Positions 1 through 8,100 of a DNA stretch of 34,156 bases are shown piece after piece. A program made the translations under genes and the position numbers. The notes beneath the pieces are model-generated. The model made no database searches and was not told the DNA's origin. It saw only the letters and a list, made by a program, of their open reading frames with translations. The stretch is from an uncultured Aquimarina sp. Lineage in GTDB: Bacteria > Bacteroidota > Bacteroidia > Flavobacteriales > Flavobacteriaceae. The stretch is from contig CANMKX010000037.1 of NCBI GenBank assembly GCA_947498595.1, forward strand, positions 1 through 34,156, given 5' to 3'. Each line of letters opens with the position of its first letter. Position 1 is the first letter of the stretch.

Positions 1-2
1 AT

Positions 3-59
3 AAACTATTGGACATAGAGAAGTATGCTCGCTTGAAAACACTTTCTAAAGCGCAATGA
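3..59 (+). CDS. Group II intron-encoded protein, C-terminal end (partial)
   Basis: An open frame enters from the left edge and stops at TGA 57-59, 15 bases before the domain V hairpin. Only the last 18 residues are visible (KLLDIEKYARLKTLSKAQ), rich in Lys, Arg and Leu. No reverse transcriptase motif falls inside the window, so the assignment rests on position: intron-encoded reverse transcriptase/maturases are carried in domain IV and end shortly before domain V. A chance open frame cannot be excluded at this length. Confidence 0.45.
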   Translation, partial: KLLDIEKYARLKTLSKAQ

Positions 60-73
60 AGAATTCTATCGGT

Positions 74-106
74 AAGCTGTATGAGCGAAAAGTTCACGTA
101 CGGTTT
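74..106 (+). ncRNA. Group II intron domain V hairpin
   Basis: The 5' arm AAGCTGTATG (74-83) pairs with the 3' arm CGTACGGTTT (97-106) over ten positions, counting G-U pairs, around a GAAA-type loop. The catalytic AGC triad is at 75-77. This is the most conserved piece of group II introns, matching the familiar GAGCCGTATG...CGTACGGTTC pattern with a few changes. It forms the catalytic core of the self-splicing RNA. An apparent ORF across this stretch is therefore not a gene. Confidence 0.88.
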
Positions 107-207
107 GATGAAGGGGGCACTGATAGTTTCGAAAATATTAATATCTTTAGAAGATATAATAGAATAGAACTATCAGGCTCTACTCTACCCACACATTTAA
201 AAAACTT

Positions 208-1020
208 ATGGAGGATAAAATCAATAAAATCAAAAAGTGGATTAATAAAGGTGGTTTTCCATTTGAAATGAAAGTTGCTAAAGCTTTTAAAGAAGGTGGG
301 TTTCAAATAGGACAGTCAATTTTATTCAAAGACTCTGAAACGGGGAAATATAGGGAAACGGATATTATTGCACACATTACAAAATCTGTAGAAAATGTTT
401 GGTTTAATTTATCTTTCGTCGTCGAATGTAAAAAAGTTGTAGGAAAACCTTGGATTGTTCTAAAGAGTGATTCCGAATATCAAACTCAAAAAGATAAGTT
501 GCCAATTTTCGGGAGTAATAATGCTCAGCTATTGTTTAAAAAAGTCCATTCTGAATCTAATTATCGTTCACCACTTATATTTCCAGATTTGACCAATTAT
601 GGATATAATATAATTACTGCTTTCTCCGAAAAAAATGATTCTTCTTATACAGCGAGTCAAAGTGTGTTAAAAGCGATAGACTATTTAGTTAATAAATCCA
701 ACGAATCGGATAGTAAATTTTGTAACATTTATATCCCAATCATAGCAATTGAAGGAGAATTATATGATGGAAGCTTGACAAGTGATAATGAAATAAAACT
801 TGAAGAAAAATCCGTATCAACCTTTGTTTCAACAAAATCGTTTGAGGAAAATGGATTGAGTGTTATAACAGTAGTTACAGCGGAAAAACTAACGGAATAT
901 ATTGATGAATTAAAACTTGACTGTACCATATTTTTCGAAAAGTATGATAAGGAATTAAAAGATATTGCAAAATCTAATCCAACGAATCTGGCTCTTACTA
1001 TGTATGATAATGATTTCTAA
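208..1020 (+). CDS. PD-(D/E)XK nuclease-like protein, orphan
   Basis: A 270-aa soluble protein without signal peptide. The first 80 residues have the spacing of a PD-(D/E)XK restriction-endonuclease fold: Glu20 in a first helix (GFPFEMKVAKAF), then a strand carrying Glu50-x-Asp52 (RETDIIA), then Glu73-x-Lys75 (FVVECKK). The Asp and E-x-K residues would hold the metal. The rest (80-270) has no motif I recognise. The substrate is likely DNA, but no methylase or other restriction partner is beside it. It follows the end of a group II intron with only about 15 bases between, so its native promoter may have been displaced. Its place in an accessory block beside mobile remnants fits a defence role, which is inference. 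The ATG at 208 follows an A-rich stretch, usual in Bacteroidota. Confidence 0.7.
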   Translation: MEDKINKIKKWINKGGFPFEMKVAKAFKEGGFQIGQSILFKDSETGKYRETDIIAHITKSVENVWFNLSFVVECKKVVGKPWIVLKSDSEYQTQKDKLPIFGSNNAQLLFKKVHSESNYRSPLIFPDLTNYGYNIITAFSEKNDSSYTASQSVLKAIDYLVNKSNESDSKFCNIYIPIIAIEGELYDGSLTSDNEIKLEEKSVSTFVSTKSFEENGLSVITVVTAEKLTEYIDELKLDCTIFFEKYDKELKDIAKSNPTNLALTMYDNDF

Positions 1021-1225
1021 TAAAAACGTGTGGTAACAACACCTATGTGATAATGCGGAGTTTGTTTTTAATCAAATGGCTATTGTCTATTTGGTTTGCC
1101 GCCAAAGATTTAAATTTAGTATTTTGGAAAAGATAAAAACAAAACATAAACCTTGGCTCAGTGCTGGCTTGAAAACCTGTAATTTTCTGCTCTCGCACTA
1201 CGCATAGCTAAACGTTACCTGTAAT
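1021..1225. repeat. Structured spacer with nested inverted repeats
   Basis: A 205-base non-coding spacer between two accessory genes. GGTAAC (1032-1037) is the exact inverse of GTTACC (1214-1219). Inside it, TGCGGAGT (1054-1061) is the inverse of ACTACGCA (1197-1204) with one mismatch. The two pairs are nested, so the single strand could fold into one long imperfect hairpin enclosing about 135 bases. The arrangement resembles a cassette boundary, but the core does not fit the integron attC consensus, so no integron is called. Confidence 0.5.
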
Positions 1226-1243
1226 TTGACCCAAACCTCAAGA

Positions 1244-1792
1244 ATGGAATTTGACATAACACATTTAGATAGAAAAATACTGATTAGAGCTCTTTTCGCC
1301 TACTCTTCGCCTGTAGGGTTTGGAATAGCTGAATATCAAACACGAAAATTACGGAATGAAAATGTGGACGGATTATCGGACTTTGAATGCGCCGAAATTC
1401 TTTCTGAATTTGAACAAATGGAATCTGGCTATAAAAGAGTTTTAGATTATCACAAAGGAAAACCTATGAAATTAGATTTCGTTAAAAACTCTAATGGACA
1501 AATAAAAGTTGGAACAAGCGCTTACGACGCTCGAAATGGAAAATATCGTTTTTTGGAGGCTATGCTTGACACTTTTTTGGAAGAAGAAATTATAATTACC
1601 AAGAAAGGTTATGGAGAATTTGCTTTTTCGGCACAATCTAAACATTTAAACAGACCAAAATCTGATTTAAAGATGTTTAAAAGTATTCTTAAAAACTGCA
1701 TTCCGAATAAAAATGAAAACGGTAGATTTTGGAAAATCGATTCAAATAAAGAAGAATATATATCACCAGCAATGAGATTATTTAACGAATAA
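1244..1792 (+). CDS. Unknown 182-aa protein
   Basis: I do not recognise the family. The protein is soluble, without signal peptide or membrane segment, and has mixed helix and strand character. An N-terminal helical part (about 1-70) holds FDITHLDRKILIRAL and a GFGIAEYQTRKL stretch; a Lys-rich C-terminal half has several aromatic positions. An in-frame TTG at 1226 could extend it by six residues, but the ATG at 1244 gives a more natural start (MEFDITHLDRK). The gene begins 25 bases after the inverted repeats of the preceding spacer and ends about 11 bases before the IS91-type terminal repeat, as an accessory cargo gene would. Function unknown. Confidence 0.6.
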   Translation: MEFDITHLDRKILIRALFAYSSPVGFGIAEYQTRKLRNENVDGLSDFECAEILSEFEQMESGYKRVLDYHKGKPMKLDFVKNSNGQIKVGTSAYDARNGKYRFLEAMLDTFLEEEIIITKKGYGEFAFSAQSKHLNRPKSDLKMFKSILKNCIPNKNENGRFWKIDSNKEEYISPAMRLFNE

Positions 1793-1803
1793 AAAACTAC
1801 AGG

Positions 1804-2101
1804 AATAACTAAGCATTCGGACTGCTCGTAGAGCAGTATCTGAATGCAGTGTTGACTAAAACTCACGTATTACTAGCGATTTAATGACTATGGGTTTTAC
1901 GAAGCTTTTTCTTGGAGGTATTAGAACTAATAAAAGTTCTTTTCTTGAGGATAATAAGATTATTTACATATTGATAACACTGTTTTTTGTTGAAAAATCT
2001 ATTTTCAAAACAATTCAAATATCATCTTTTTTTTGGCCATAGGTATCCTATGATGCCTTAGCATTTATTTTTTAGCTATTTTTTGATTTTTTAGTTGGTC
2101 T
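1804..2101 (+). repeat. IS91-type terminal repeat, copy 1
   Basis: About 298 bases, matched at roughly 85% by eye by 31981-32281 in the same orientation. It opens with an imperfect hairpin: GCATTC pairs with GAATGC as the outer stem and CTGCTC with GAGCAG as the inner stem, around a GTA loop (about 1814-1848). The right end covers the last codons and stop of the IS91-family transposase read from the minus strand. The repeat is therefore that element's 3'-side terminus, the position of the rolling-circle origin region in IS91 elements. Confidence 0.75.
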
Positions 2102-2970
2102 ATCCAATGCTTTGGAGGGGCTCTTCCATTAAAAACACAAACTGTTTTCAAATTTCCTTTTTTACAGGAAGGACATTTTAAATGTAGTGTTTCTAGTCTT
2201 TTTTTCTTTATAATTGGTTTTCCTAGTTGCTCTTGTAATTCTTTTAAGTAACATTGTTTGCTAGTACTACTTAAAAAACCAAAATGGCGAATGCGAACAA
2301 ATCCTTTTGGTAATATATGTAAAGCGAATCGACGAATAAACTCTATAGTTTTTTACTTTAAAGGAAACGGCTTCTTTACTGGTATTTATAACTCTATGAT
2401 TAGAGGTTGCTATTTTGTGAGTATATCGTCCTAAATATTCTACCACAGCACTTGGACTAGCAAAAGGCTTCTTAGCATAAATGACCCAATCTTTTTGAAA
2501 CAAAGTATCATACAGTTTGTTGTTTTTGATACCTTTTTACGTAATTCCTCTACAAATTTAGCCCTAAAAACTATGCTCATTTGCTTAACAGGAAAGAGAA
2601 AGTTATCTTTTTTCTTTGCATATTTCCATTTCCCTTTTTTAGAGACACCTCCACAAGGAACAATACAATGCAAATGCGGATGTAGACTCATATTGCTTCC
2701 CCAAGTATGTCAAATAGCAATCATAGCTGTCTTAGCTCCCAAAAATTTTGGATTCTTCCCAAAACCACTTATCACCATCCAAGCCGTTTTAAAAAGAGTA
2801 CTATAAACTAACCTAGGCTGATGTAGTATTAAAGTATTTAACTCATTTGGTAAAGTAAAAACAACATGATAATATCCCACGTAAAGAAGTTCTTCTTCTC
2901 GTTTTTGTATCCATAATTCCCGTTGATGTCCTTGACATTTTGGACAATGACGATTTTTATAGATATCTAA
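2065..2970 (-). pseudogene. IS91-family transposase remnant
   Basis: Read from the minus strand, three stretches join into one Y2-type rolling-circle transposase. The first starts inside the N-terminal zinc-finger region (NRHCPKCQGHQRELWIQ) and runs to ...KTAMIAI, where TGA replaces a sense codon. Reading resumes in frame with HTWGSNMSLHPHLHCIVP, which holds the His-rich catalytic motif. A frameshift lies near 2500-2515 before LYDTLFQKDWVIYAKK. A further small deletion and frameshift lie near 2350, after which the conserved tail EFIRRFALHILPKG and the closing Cys pair (CPSCKKGN) can be read to a TAA at 2065-2067. The start of the protein is missing at about 2970. With one stop, two frameshifts and a truncation it cannot be active. 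Confidence 0.88.
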
Positions 2971-3074
2971 TTAGAAACGAGATTATAATATAATATTGAT
3001 AATGTTATTTTTTATCAATGAAAACATAAAATTATCTAAATATTTTTTATTGAATATGAGTAGAATATATTTTA

Positions 3075-3090
3075 TGTGACTTATATCACA
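3075..3090. promoter_or_regulatory. CRP/FNR-type palindrome 1 (operon A)
   Basis: TGTGACTTATATCACA is an exact TGTGA-N6-TCACA palindrome with the spacing of a Crp-type dimer site. It lies within a longer near-identical direct repeat: bases 3074-3107 recur at 3247-3280 with only three changes, including a shared ATGTGTCTTT downstream. The centre is about 297 bases before the operon A start codon. Confidence 0.65.
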
Positions 3091-3247
3091 ATGTGTCTTT
3101 AGTAAAAGATGAATTATATTTTTATTACTAAATCTAATTATAATGCAATCTTCAATAATTCGTAAATAATTGTAATAGTTAAAAAGTGTTAATTAAATCA
3201 TATAGATAGTTATTTTTTATAAAACTGATTCTAGTAATTAAATAAAA

Positions 3248-3263
3248 TGTGATTTAGATCACA
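3248..3263. promoter_or_regulatory. CRP/FNR-type palindrome 2 (operon A)
   Basis: TGTGATTTAGATCACA is a second exact TGTGA-N6-TCACA palindrome, starting 173 bases after the first and followed by the same ATGTGTCTTT sequence. Its centre is about 124 bases before the ATG of the fibre-like gene. The repeated flank suggests a local duplication kept for regulation. Confidence 0.65.
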
Positions 3264-3282
3264 ATGTGTCTTTGGTAAAACA

Positions 3283-3296
3283 TTGATTTTGATCAC
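3283..3296. promoter_or_regulatory. FNR-type box TTGAT-N4-ATCAC (operon A)
   Basis: TTGATTTTGATCAC differs from the FNR consensus TTGAT-N4-ATCAA in one base. The box ends 84 bases before the operon A start codon. Operon B has TTGATATTAATCAC ending 85 bases before its own start, and both are followed by TTT. Conservation of sequence and position between diverged operons argues that this box is functional. Confidence 0.6.
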
Positions 3297-3379
3297 TTTC
3301 TGAACTAAAATTAATATAGATATTTGAAATTATAGATATACAATCTATGTATTTAATAATAACTTTATAAAAAAGATTT

Positions 3380-4477
3380 ATGAAAAACAAAAAAATGAAA
3401 GCATTAATGTTTTTAGCATTAACTATAGGAACAGGTATTGCAGTAAATGCGCAAGATTTTTCTGATGTAAGCCGAGCTGGTCACTTAAATTTAAGAGCAA
3501 ATAATGACGGTTCTAGTAATAGTGAATTTATCCGATTTTATACAGGAAGATCTAATGAGTTGAGTGGGACTAACTTTATAGCTCAAATAAGTAATAGAGC
3601 TTTAACTCTTAGAGGAAGAGAGCCATCTAGTACAGCAACTGTTATTGGAGCAGTAGGAACTCATTTTCAAATTGATTCTTTTAGAGGATTAAGAATTCAT
3701 TCAGATACGAATAACAATAACAACGGTGGAGAAACAATTATTCTTGCAGTAGGAAATACTGATATTATAAATATTACTGGAAGCGCGGTAACCTATAATA
3801 AAAGAATTACAATGAATGATACAAATAGTGCTAATAATAGAATAGGAATAGGAACGGCGACTCCAGCAACAAGTATGCATGTAAGAGGAGGTAATGTTAG
3901 AGTAGATAATGGAGAATACCAAAGTTTTGGACCTATAGTATTGCATGCTGATGTAGATGGAAGCGGAGATGATGATATACAGTTTAAAAATTCAACAAAT
4001 GATATAATGGCTAGATTACAAGATGGTAATCTAAATCTTAATATTATTAATAATACTGGAGGAGAAATCAGAAGTACGGGTAATTTAGTTTTTAGACCCG
4101 ATAGTGATAGCAATGGAGGAGATGATCGTATTGTATTTAGAAATTCAGCAAACCGAGAAATGGTAAGAATTCAGGATGGAGTTATTACTACAGATCAAGT
4201 ACGATTAAATGTAACTACATTTCCAGATTACGTATTTGCCAAAGATTATAATTTAATGCCTTTAAACGAAGTATCTCAGTATATAAAGGCTAATAAACAT
4301 TTGCCTAATATGCCTACAGAAGCAGAAGTAGTAGCAGAAGGTATGAATGTAGGTCAAATCAATACCATTCTAGTAGAAAAAGTAGAAGAATTAACATTAC
4401 ATACAATCAATCAAGAAGAAAAGATCGAAATGTTGATGAAAAGAATAGAAGCTTTAGAAGCTACTATCAATAAATAA
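3380..4477 (+). CDS. Secreted tail-fibre-like protein, operon A
   Basis: A 365-aa exported protein with a signal peptide (about 1-24, cleavage before Gln25). The middle is Asn/Asp/Gly-rich and beta-repetitive. The phrase RIGIGTATPATSMHVRGG (about 153-170) is the usual opening of trimeric tail-fibre-type repeats in Bacteroidota. A second repeat pattern (DVDGSGDDDIQFKNS and DSNGGDDRIVFRNS) follows. The C-terminal part from about 280 (FPDYVFAKDYNLMPL, NKHLPNMPTEAEV) ends in a predicted coiled coil and resembles the C-terminal domain of many Bacteroidota 'tail fiber' proteins, related in appearance to S74-type chaperone tails. I see no clear S74 catalytic dyad. It is first in a three-gene operon whose other products are also exported. 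Likely a trimeric surface fibre; its ligand is unknown. Confidence 0.8.
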   Translation: MKNKKMKALMFLALTIGTGIAVNAQDFSDVSRAGHLNLRANNDGSSNSEFIRFYTGRSNELSGTNFIAQISNRALTLRGREPSSTATVIGAVGTHFQIDSFRGLRIHSDTNNNNNGGETIILAVGNTDIINITGSAVTYNKRITMNDTNSANNRIGIGTATPATSMHVRGGNVRVDNGEYQSFGPIVLHADVDGSGDDDIQFKNSTNDIMARLQDGNLNLNIINNTGGEIRSTGNLVFRPDSDSNGGDDRIVFRNSANREMVRIQDGVITTDQVRLNVTTFPDYVFAKDYNLMPLNEVSQYIKANKHLPNMPTEAEVVAEGMNVGQINTILVEKVEELTLHTINQEEKIEMLMKRIEALEATINK

Positions 4478-4582
4478 AAAACGCTATAAAATCAGATTTT
4501 TAATTGAAGAAAGAACGAAACTCCTATAGTTAAAGAAATAGTAGTTCAAATTTTTACATTTAAATCTGAAAAAAAAATAAAA

Positions 4583-5188
4583 ATGAGAAAATTATATCAA
4601 TTTATATTCATATTAGTGATAAGTATCGCTAATATGCAAGCACAAAATGAAGATACCTCGTTTCTATATAGATTTGTTAATCAGGATCAAAGCGATGGAA
4701 CTACTTATGTGTTTCATCACAATATAGAAACCAATGCAGCAGAATTAAAACCAATTTCGAATACCGAATTTAATAGTGAAGAAGGTTATTTAGAATCATT
4801 TATTCTTCAACCATTAGAAGGTAGAGTAGGTATTGTTTTGATTGCATCTGCAAAAAAGCCAGATTATTTTTTAAAGAGATCTGGAAATCCAACATTTGCG
4901 CCAGCAAATGTAAATGAACCCGTAAGATTCGAGAAACTTACCTCAGAAGACGATATTCGCTTATTCTGCTGGGAAATAGTGATGCAAGACGAAGACGATG
5001 CTGATATAATCTCCATAGAAGTAGGGAATTTTAGGCAATTTGGATTACAAACACGAATAGATGGAACCAATCCAACAGTAACACTTTTTAGAAATGAAAC
5101 AGGGCAAAGACCTGGAAGAACAGTAGCTAATGAAACTGTAGCGAATAGATTCAGATTTAAAATGGAACGCATCGCAAACGTATTTTAA
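4583..5188 (+). CDS. Small secreted protein, operon A
   Basis: A 201-aa protein with a signal peptide (about 1-20, cleavage before Gln21) and no membrane segment. The mature part looks all-beta, with repeated units of the type YLESFILQP, IVLIASAKKPDYFLKR and RLFCWEIVMQ. A beta-trefoil-like fold is possible but not shown. It has no T9SS sorting domain. It starts 105 bases after the fibre-like gene and ends 10 bases before the giant gene. Its counterpart in operon B (19123-19716) keeps YRF-x-NQD, GGYLESFI or GYLESFI, IASAK-x-P-(D/E)-(Y/F)-FLKR and the ending (I)NVF, so the pair is under shared constraint. Probably a partner of the giant protein; family not recognised. Confidence 0.7.
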   Translation: MRKLYQFIFILVISIANMQAQNEDTSFLYRFVNQDQSDGTTYVFHHNIETNAAELKPISNTEFNSEEGYLESFILQPLEGRVGIVLIASAKKPDYFLKRSGNPTFAPANVNEPVRFEKLTSEDDIRLFCWEIVMQDEDDADIISIEVGNFRQFGLQTRIDGTNPTVTLFRNETGQRPGRTVANETVANRFRFKMERIANVF

Positions 5189-5198
5189 ATAACAATAT

Positions 5199-8100
5199 AT
5201 GAGAAAAAATTATATCATAAGAAGTATATTGTTATTATGCTTAATAATATATACGCAAATAGCAATATCGCAAACCAATAGACCTGCAGTATTGCATATT
5301 TTTGGAAACAATAATTATCAAACACATTTCGACACCAATACTCGGCTTACTACAGAAGCTATCAATGCAGGTCGTGCAGGCGAAGCAACTATAGAGTTTT
5401 GGGCTATGGCAGGACCTACAGGAACAGATCTTAGTAGAGCCTTTGAGCCATGGAGTATCACAAACTTATTACCAGGATCAGAAGCTTTTAAGTTTTCTGC
5501 ATCTCGTGATCAATTGACATTGACATTAGGAAATGCAGTTACAAATGTTAATTTATCAGCAACTCAACGTATTCTTAATAATACATGGTACCATTTTGCT
5601 TTAGTCTTGGATAGTCAAAATCAGCTGAGAATATATAGAGATGGAGTGCAATTACAAATCGTTCAGAACGTAACTGTAAGACCAGAACATTTGTATATGA
5701 GTATAGCACCAAGCGATGATTTGATGATCGCAGAATATCGTGTATGGAACCGAATAAGATCTAGAAATGAGATAGAAAACACACGTTTTAGATCATTATT
5801 TAATGAAACTGCTACATCTATATCAGAATTTAGAGGATTAGGGTTAGTAATCGGTTATACCAATTCGCAATTTACCAATGCAGAATTTGCTAATTTACCT
5901 AGTTTATCCAATACTGTATGGGATAATATAGCAGCTACTACAGACAATGGATTACCATTGCAGTCGAGAATTACAAATAATTATATTGGTAATACCAAGT
6001 TAGCCAAAGTAAGAACAGACGCAGATCACCCAATCTTCAGTTTAGATAGAATTTTATTATCAGTAGCAAAAGGAGGAGGAGTAGATAATGACGAAACTAA
6101 CGATACACAAGGAATTGCTTTGAGGTGGCCTCATATCGCAGATACAGAGTCATATACAATTAGAAGAAGAGCTGTAAATGGAGGCGAAACAAGTAGTATT
6201 ATAGAAACATTAAATGATGTGTCTAGTCGTATGGCATCTAGTTTAATTACATATTTCGATTTAGAAGTTATTCCGGGAGAAATTTATGAATATACTGTAG
6301 AGTCTTTTGAGGGTGATACAATGACTAGTACAGGAAGTGACAGAGGGTTTATTTTCCATAATGGAGAAATTGATGGAAGTGTAATCACTGATACACAAAC
6401 AGCAGTACCTAATGTAAGAGTTGAAGCTATATTAGAAAATAATGGAGTAGCTGTTGCTCGTACAGATCAATCATTAATGTTTGCCAATGGATCTGCACCA
6501 GTTGTAATCAGTAATGTAGAGCATTTTAGAGAATCAAGAGGATTTGCAACTATAGAATTTTGGTATAGAACTCCAGCAACAAGTACGTCAAGTAATACAG
6601 TATTCAAGTTAGACGCAGGAGAAATTAGAATCACAAATACAAAAGCTGAAATGTATTTGGGATCCAACGTGTATGTTTCTGCAGATAAACCTAACGATAC
6701 GAATTGGCACCATTATGCTTTTACAGTAAGCCCTACAGGTGGAGCCTTATATATAGATGGAGGAGTGCAGCCAGTAGGAGCTAATACAGCAATTACACCA
6801 AATGCATCTACCACAAGTCCATTTGCAATTAACTTAAGCAGAGCAAGTCAATTCTCTTTTAATGAGCAAGTAGGAAATCCATATCGTATTGATGAATTAC
6901 GTATATGGGGAAGTATAAGATCCGCAGTAGATATTTTTAACCAAAGAGATGTAATATTAGGAGATAATGAAGAAGATTTATTAGCTTATTATCGATTTGA
7001 TATCAATGGAGTAAGTGAGATTTATAATCAAGCAATCCATACACGAGGAGAATTAATCGGAAGAAGTTTTAGAGTAGTGAATAACAATGGACAAGAAACC
7101 ATTGAGAACGTAGCTTTAACTTTTGCAAACGATAGACCAGATATTGAATATGCTAGTTTTACAGATCAAAATGGAATGTATAGCTTTAGAACATTGCCAG
7201 GAATGACTGGAGCTAATGCCTCTTTAGGATATACATTTACACCTACATTACCAAATCATACATTTAGCCCAGTAGATCGTTTTCAACAAGTGCCTTTAGC
7301 ATTGAATTTTACCGATGCACAACGTAATTTAGAACAATTTATAGATACGTCTACATTTACAGTAACAGGAGAAGTTGTCTATAGAATTCCTAATCCAGCT
7401 GCAGTAAGAGGATTTGATTTATTTCCGGTAGTAACCAATACGCCAATAGTAATAGATGGACAAATTGTTAGAAACGAAGATGGAACAATAAGAGGGACAA
7501 ATACAAATGGAACCTATAGCTTTTCGGCACCATTAGGTAGACACAGATTCTCGATCCATCCTCAATTAATACAAGAAGAAGGATCCAATTCGAATCAAGT
7601 AGTTACTATTGATGAATCGAGTTTAGATTTTAATGGAAGTACAGGATATACAGTTAGTACAGAAATGATTACTGCTAATTCAGAAGAACAATTTACGTGG
7701 TCGTTTTTTTACGATCCAGATACTATAGCAGATCCAAATGAGGTAATCCCTGAAGTACAAACCTTATTGCATTGGGGAGATTTGTTGGTTAATTTACAAG
7801 CAAATAACCGTATCCATGTATTTGTAGGAGATCAAGAAATTACACAACAAACAATTACAGAAGGTTCAGGATATAATTTCTTTGCCATTAGTTATAATGG
7901 AGTAACCAATCAAGTAAGAATACAATTGGATTCTATGCCATCGATCGTAGCTAGTACCCCAAGTGGAGACAAAAACTTTGATGCCAAATTGTATTTAGGA
8001 GCTAAGAATGGAGCTACAACTCAAGAAGAATTTTCTAGAGCTAATATTGATATTGTAGAATACAGAAATGCGGCTTATAGCCAAAATCAATTGATCGCAA

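Larger units (their letters stand above)
1..192 (+). mobile_element. Group II intron, 3' end (partial)
   Basis: The window opens inside a bacterial group II intron. What can be seen is the tail of an open reading frame (stop at 57-59), a domain V hairpin (74-106) and a domain VI-like stem made by ACTGATAGTT (about 119-128) and AACTATCAG (about 168-176). A pyrimidine-rich stretch with a candidate branch-point A (CTCTACTCTACCC, 178-190) ends the intron. The 3' splice site is placed near 190-194 by comparison with the usual AY end and is not exact. The 5' part and most of the intron-encoded protein lie outside the window. The next gene begins only about 15 bases after the intron, so the intron sits right against its start. 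Confidence 0.8.
2971..3379. promoter_or_regulatory. Upstream regulatory region of operon A
   Basis: A gene-free 409-base AT-rich stretch between the truncated transposase and operon A. It holds two perfect TGTGA-N6-TCACA palindromes and one TTGAT-N4-ATCAC box, listed separately. It also holds an inverted repeat ATTGATAA (2995-3002) / TTATCAAT (3012-3019). GATATTTG at 3319-3326 is one base off the Bacteroidota -7 consensus TAnnTTTG, but no well-placed -33 TTG could be fixed, so the transcription start is unknown. Confidence 0.6.

Noticed and set aside
56..271. 71-codon plus-strand ORF
   Set aside because: It runs through the group II intron domain V and VI structures and overlaps the start of the nuclease-like gene, so it is a chance frame.
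1021..1225. Integron attC site
   Set aside because: The inverted ends GGTAAC/GTTACC do not fit RYYYAAC/GTTRRRY and no integron integrase is visible.
2495..2806. 103-codon plus-strand ORF
   Set aside because: It is the antisense of the IS91-family transposase remnant, whose minus-strand reading gives recognisable motifs.
3380..4477. Phage tail-fibre gene, i.e. a prophage
   Set aside because: The protein has a signal peptide and its neighbours are T9SS-type exported proteins; no other phage gene is present.
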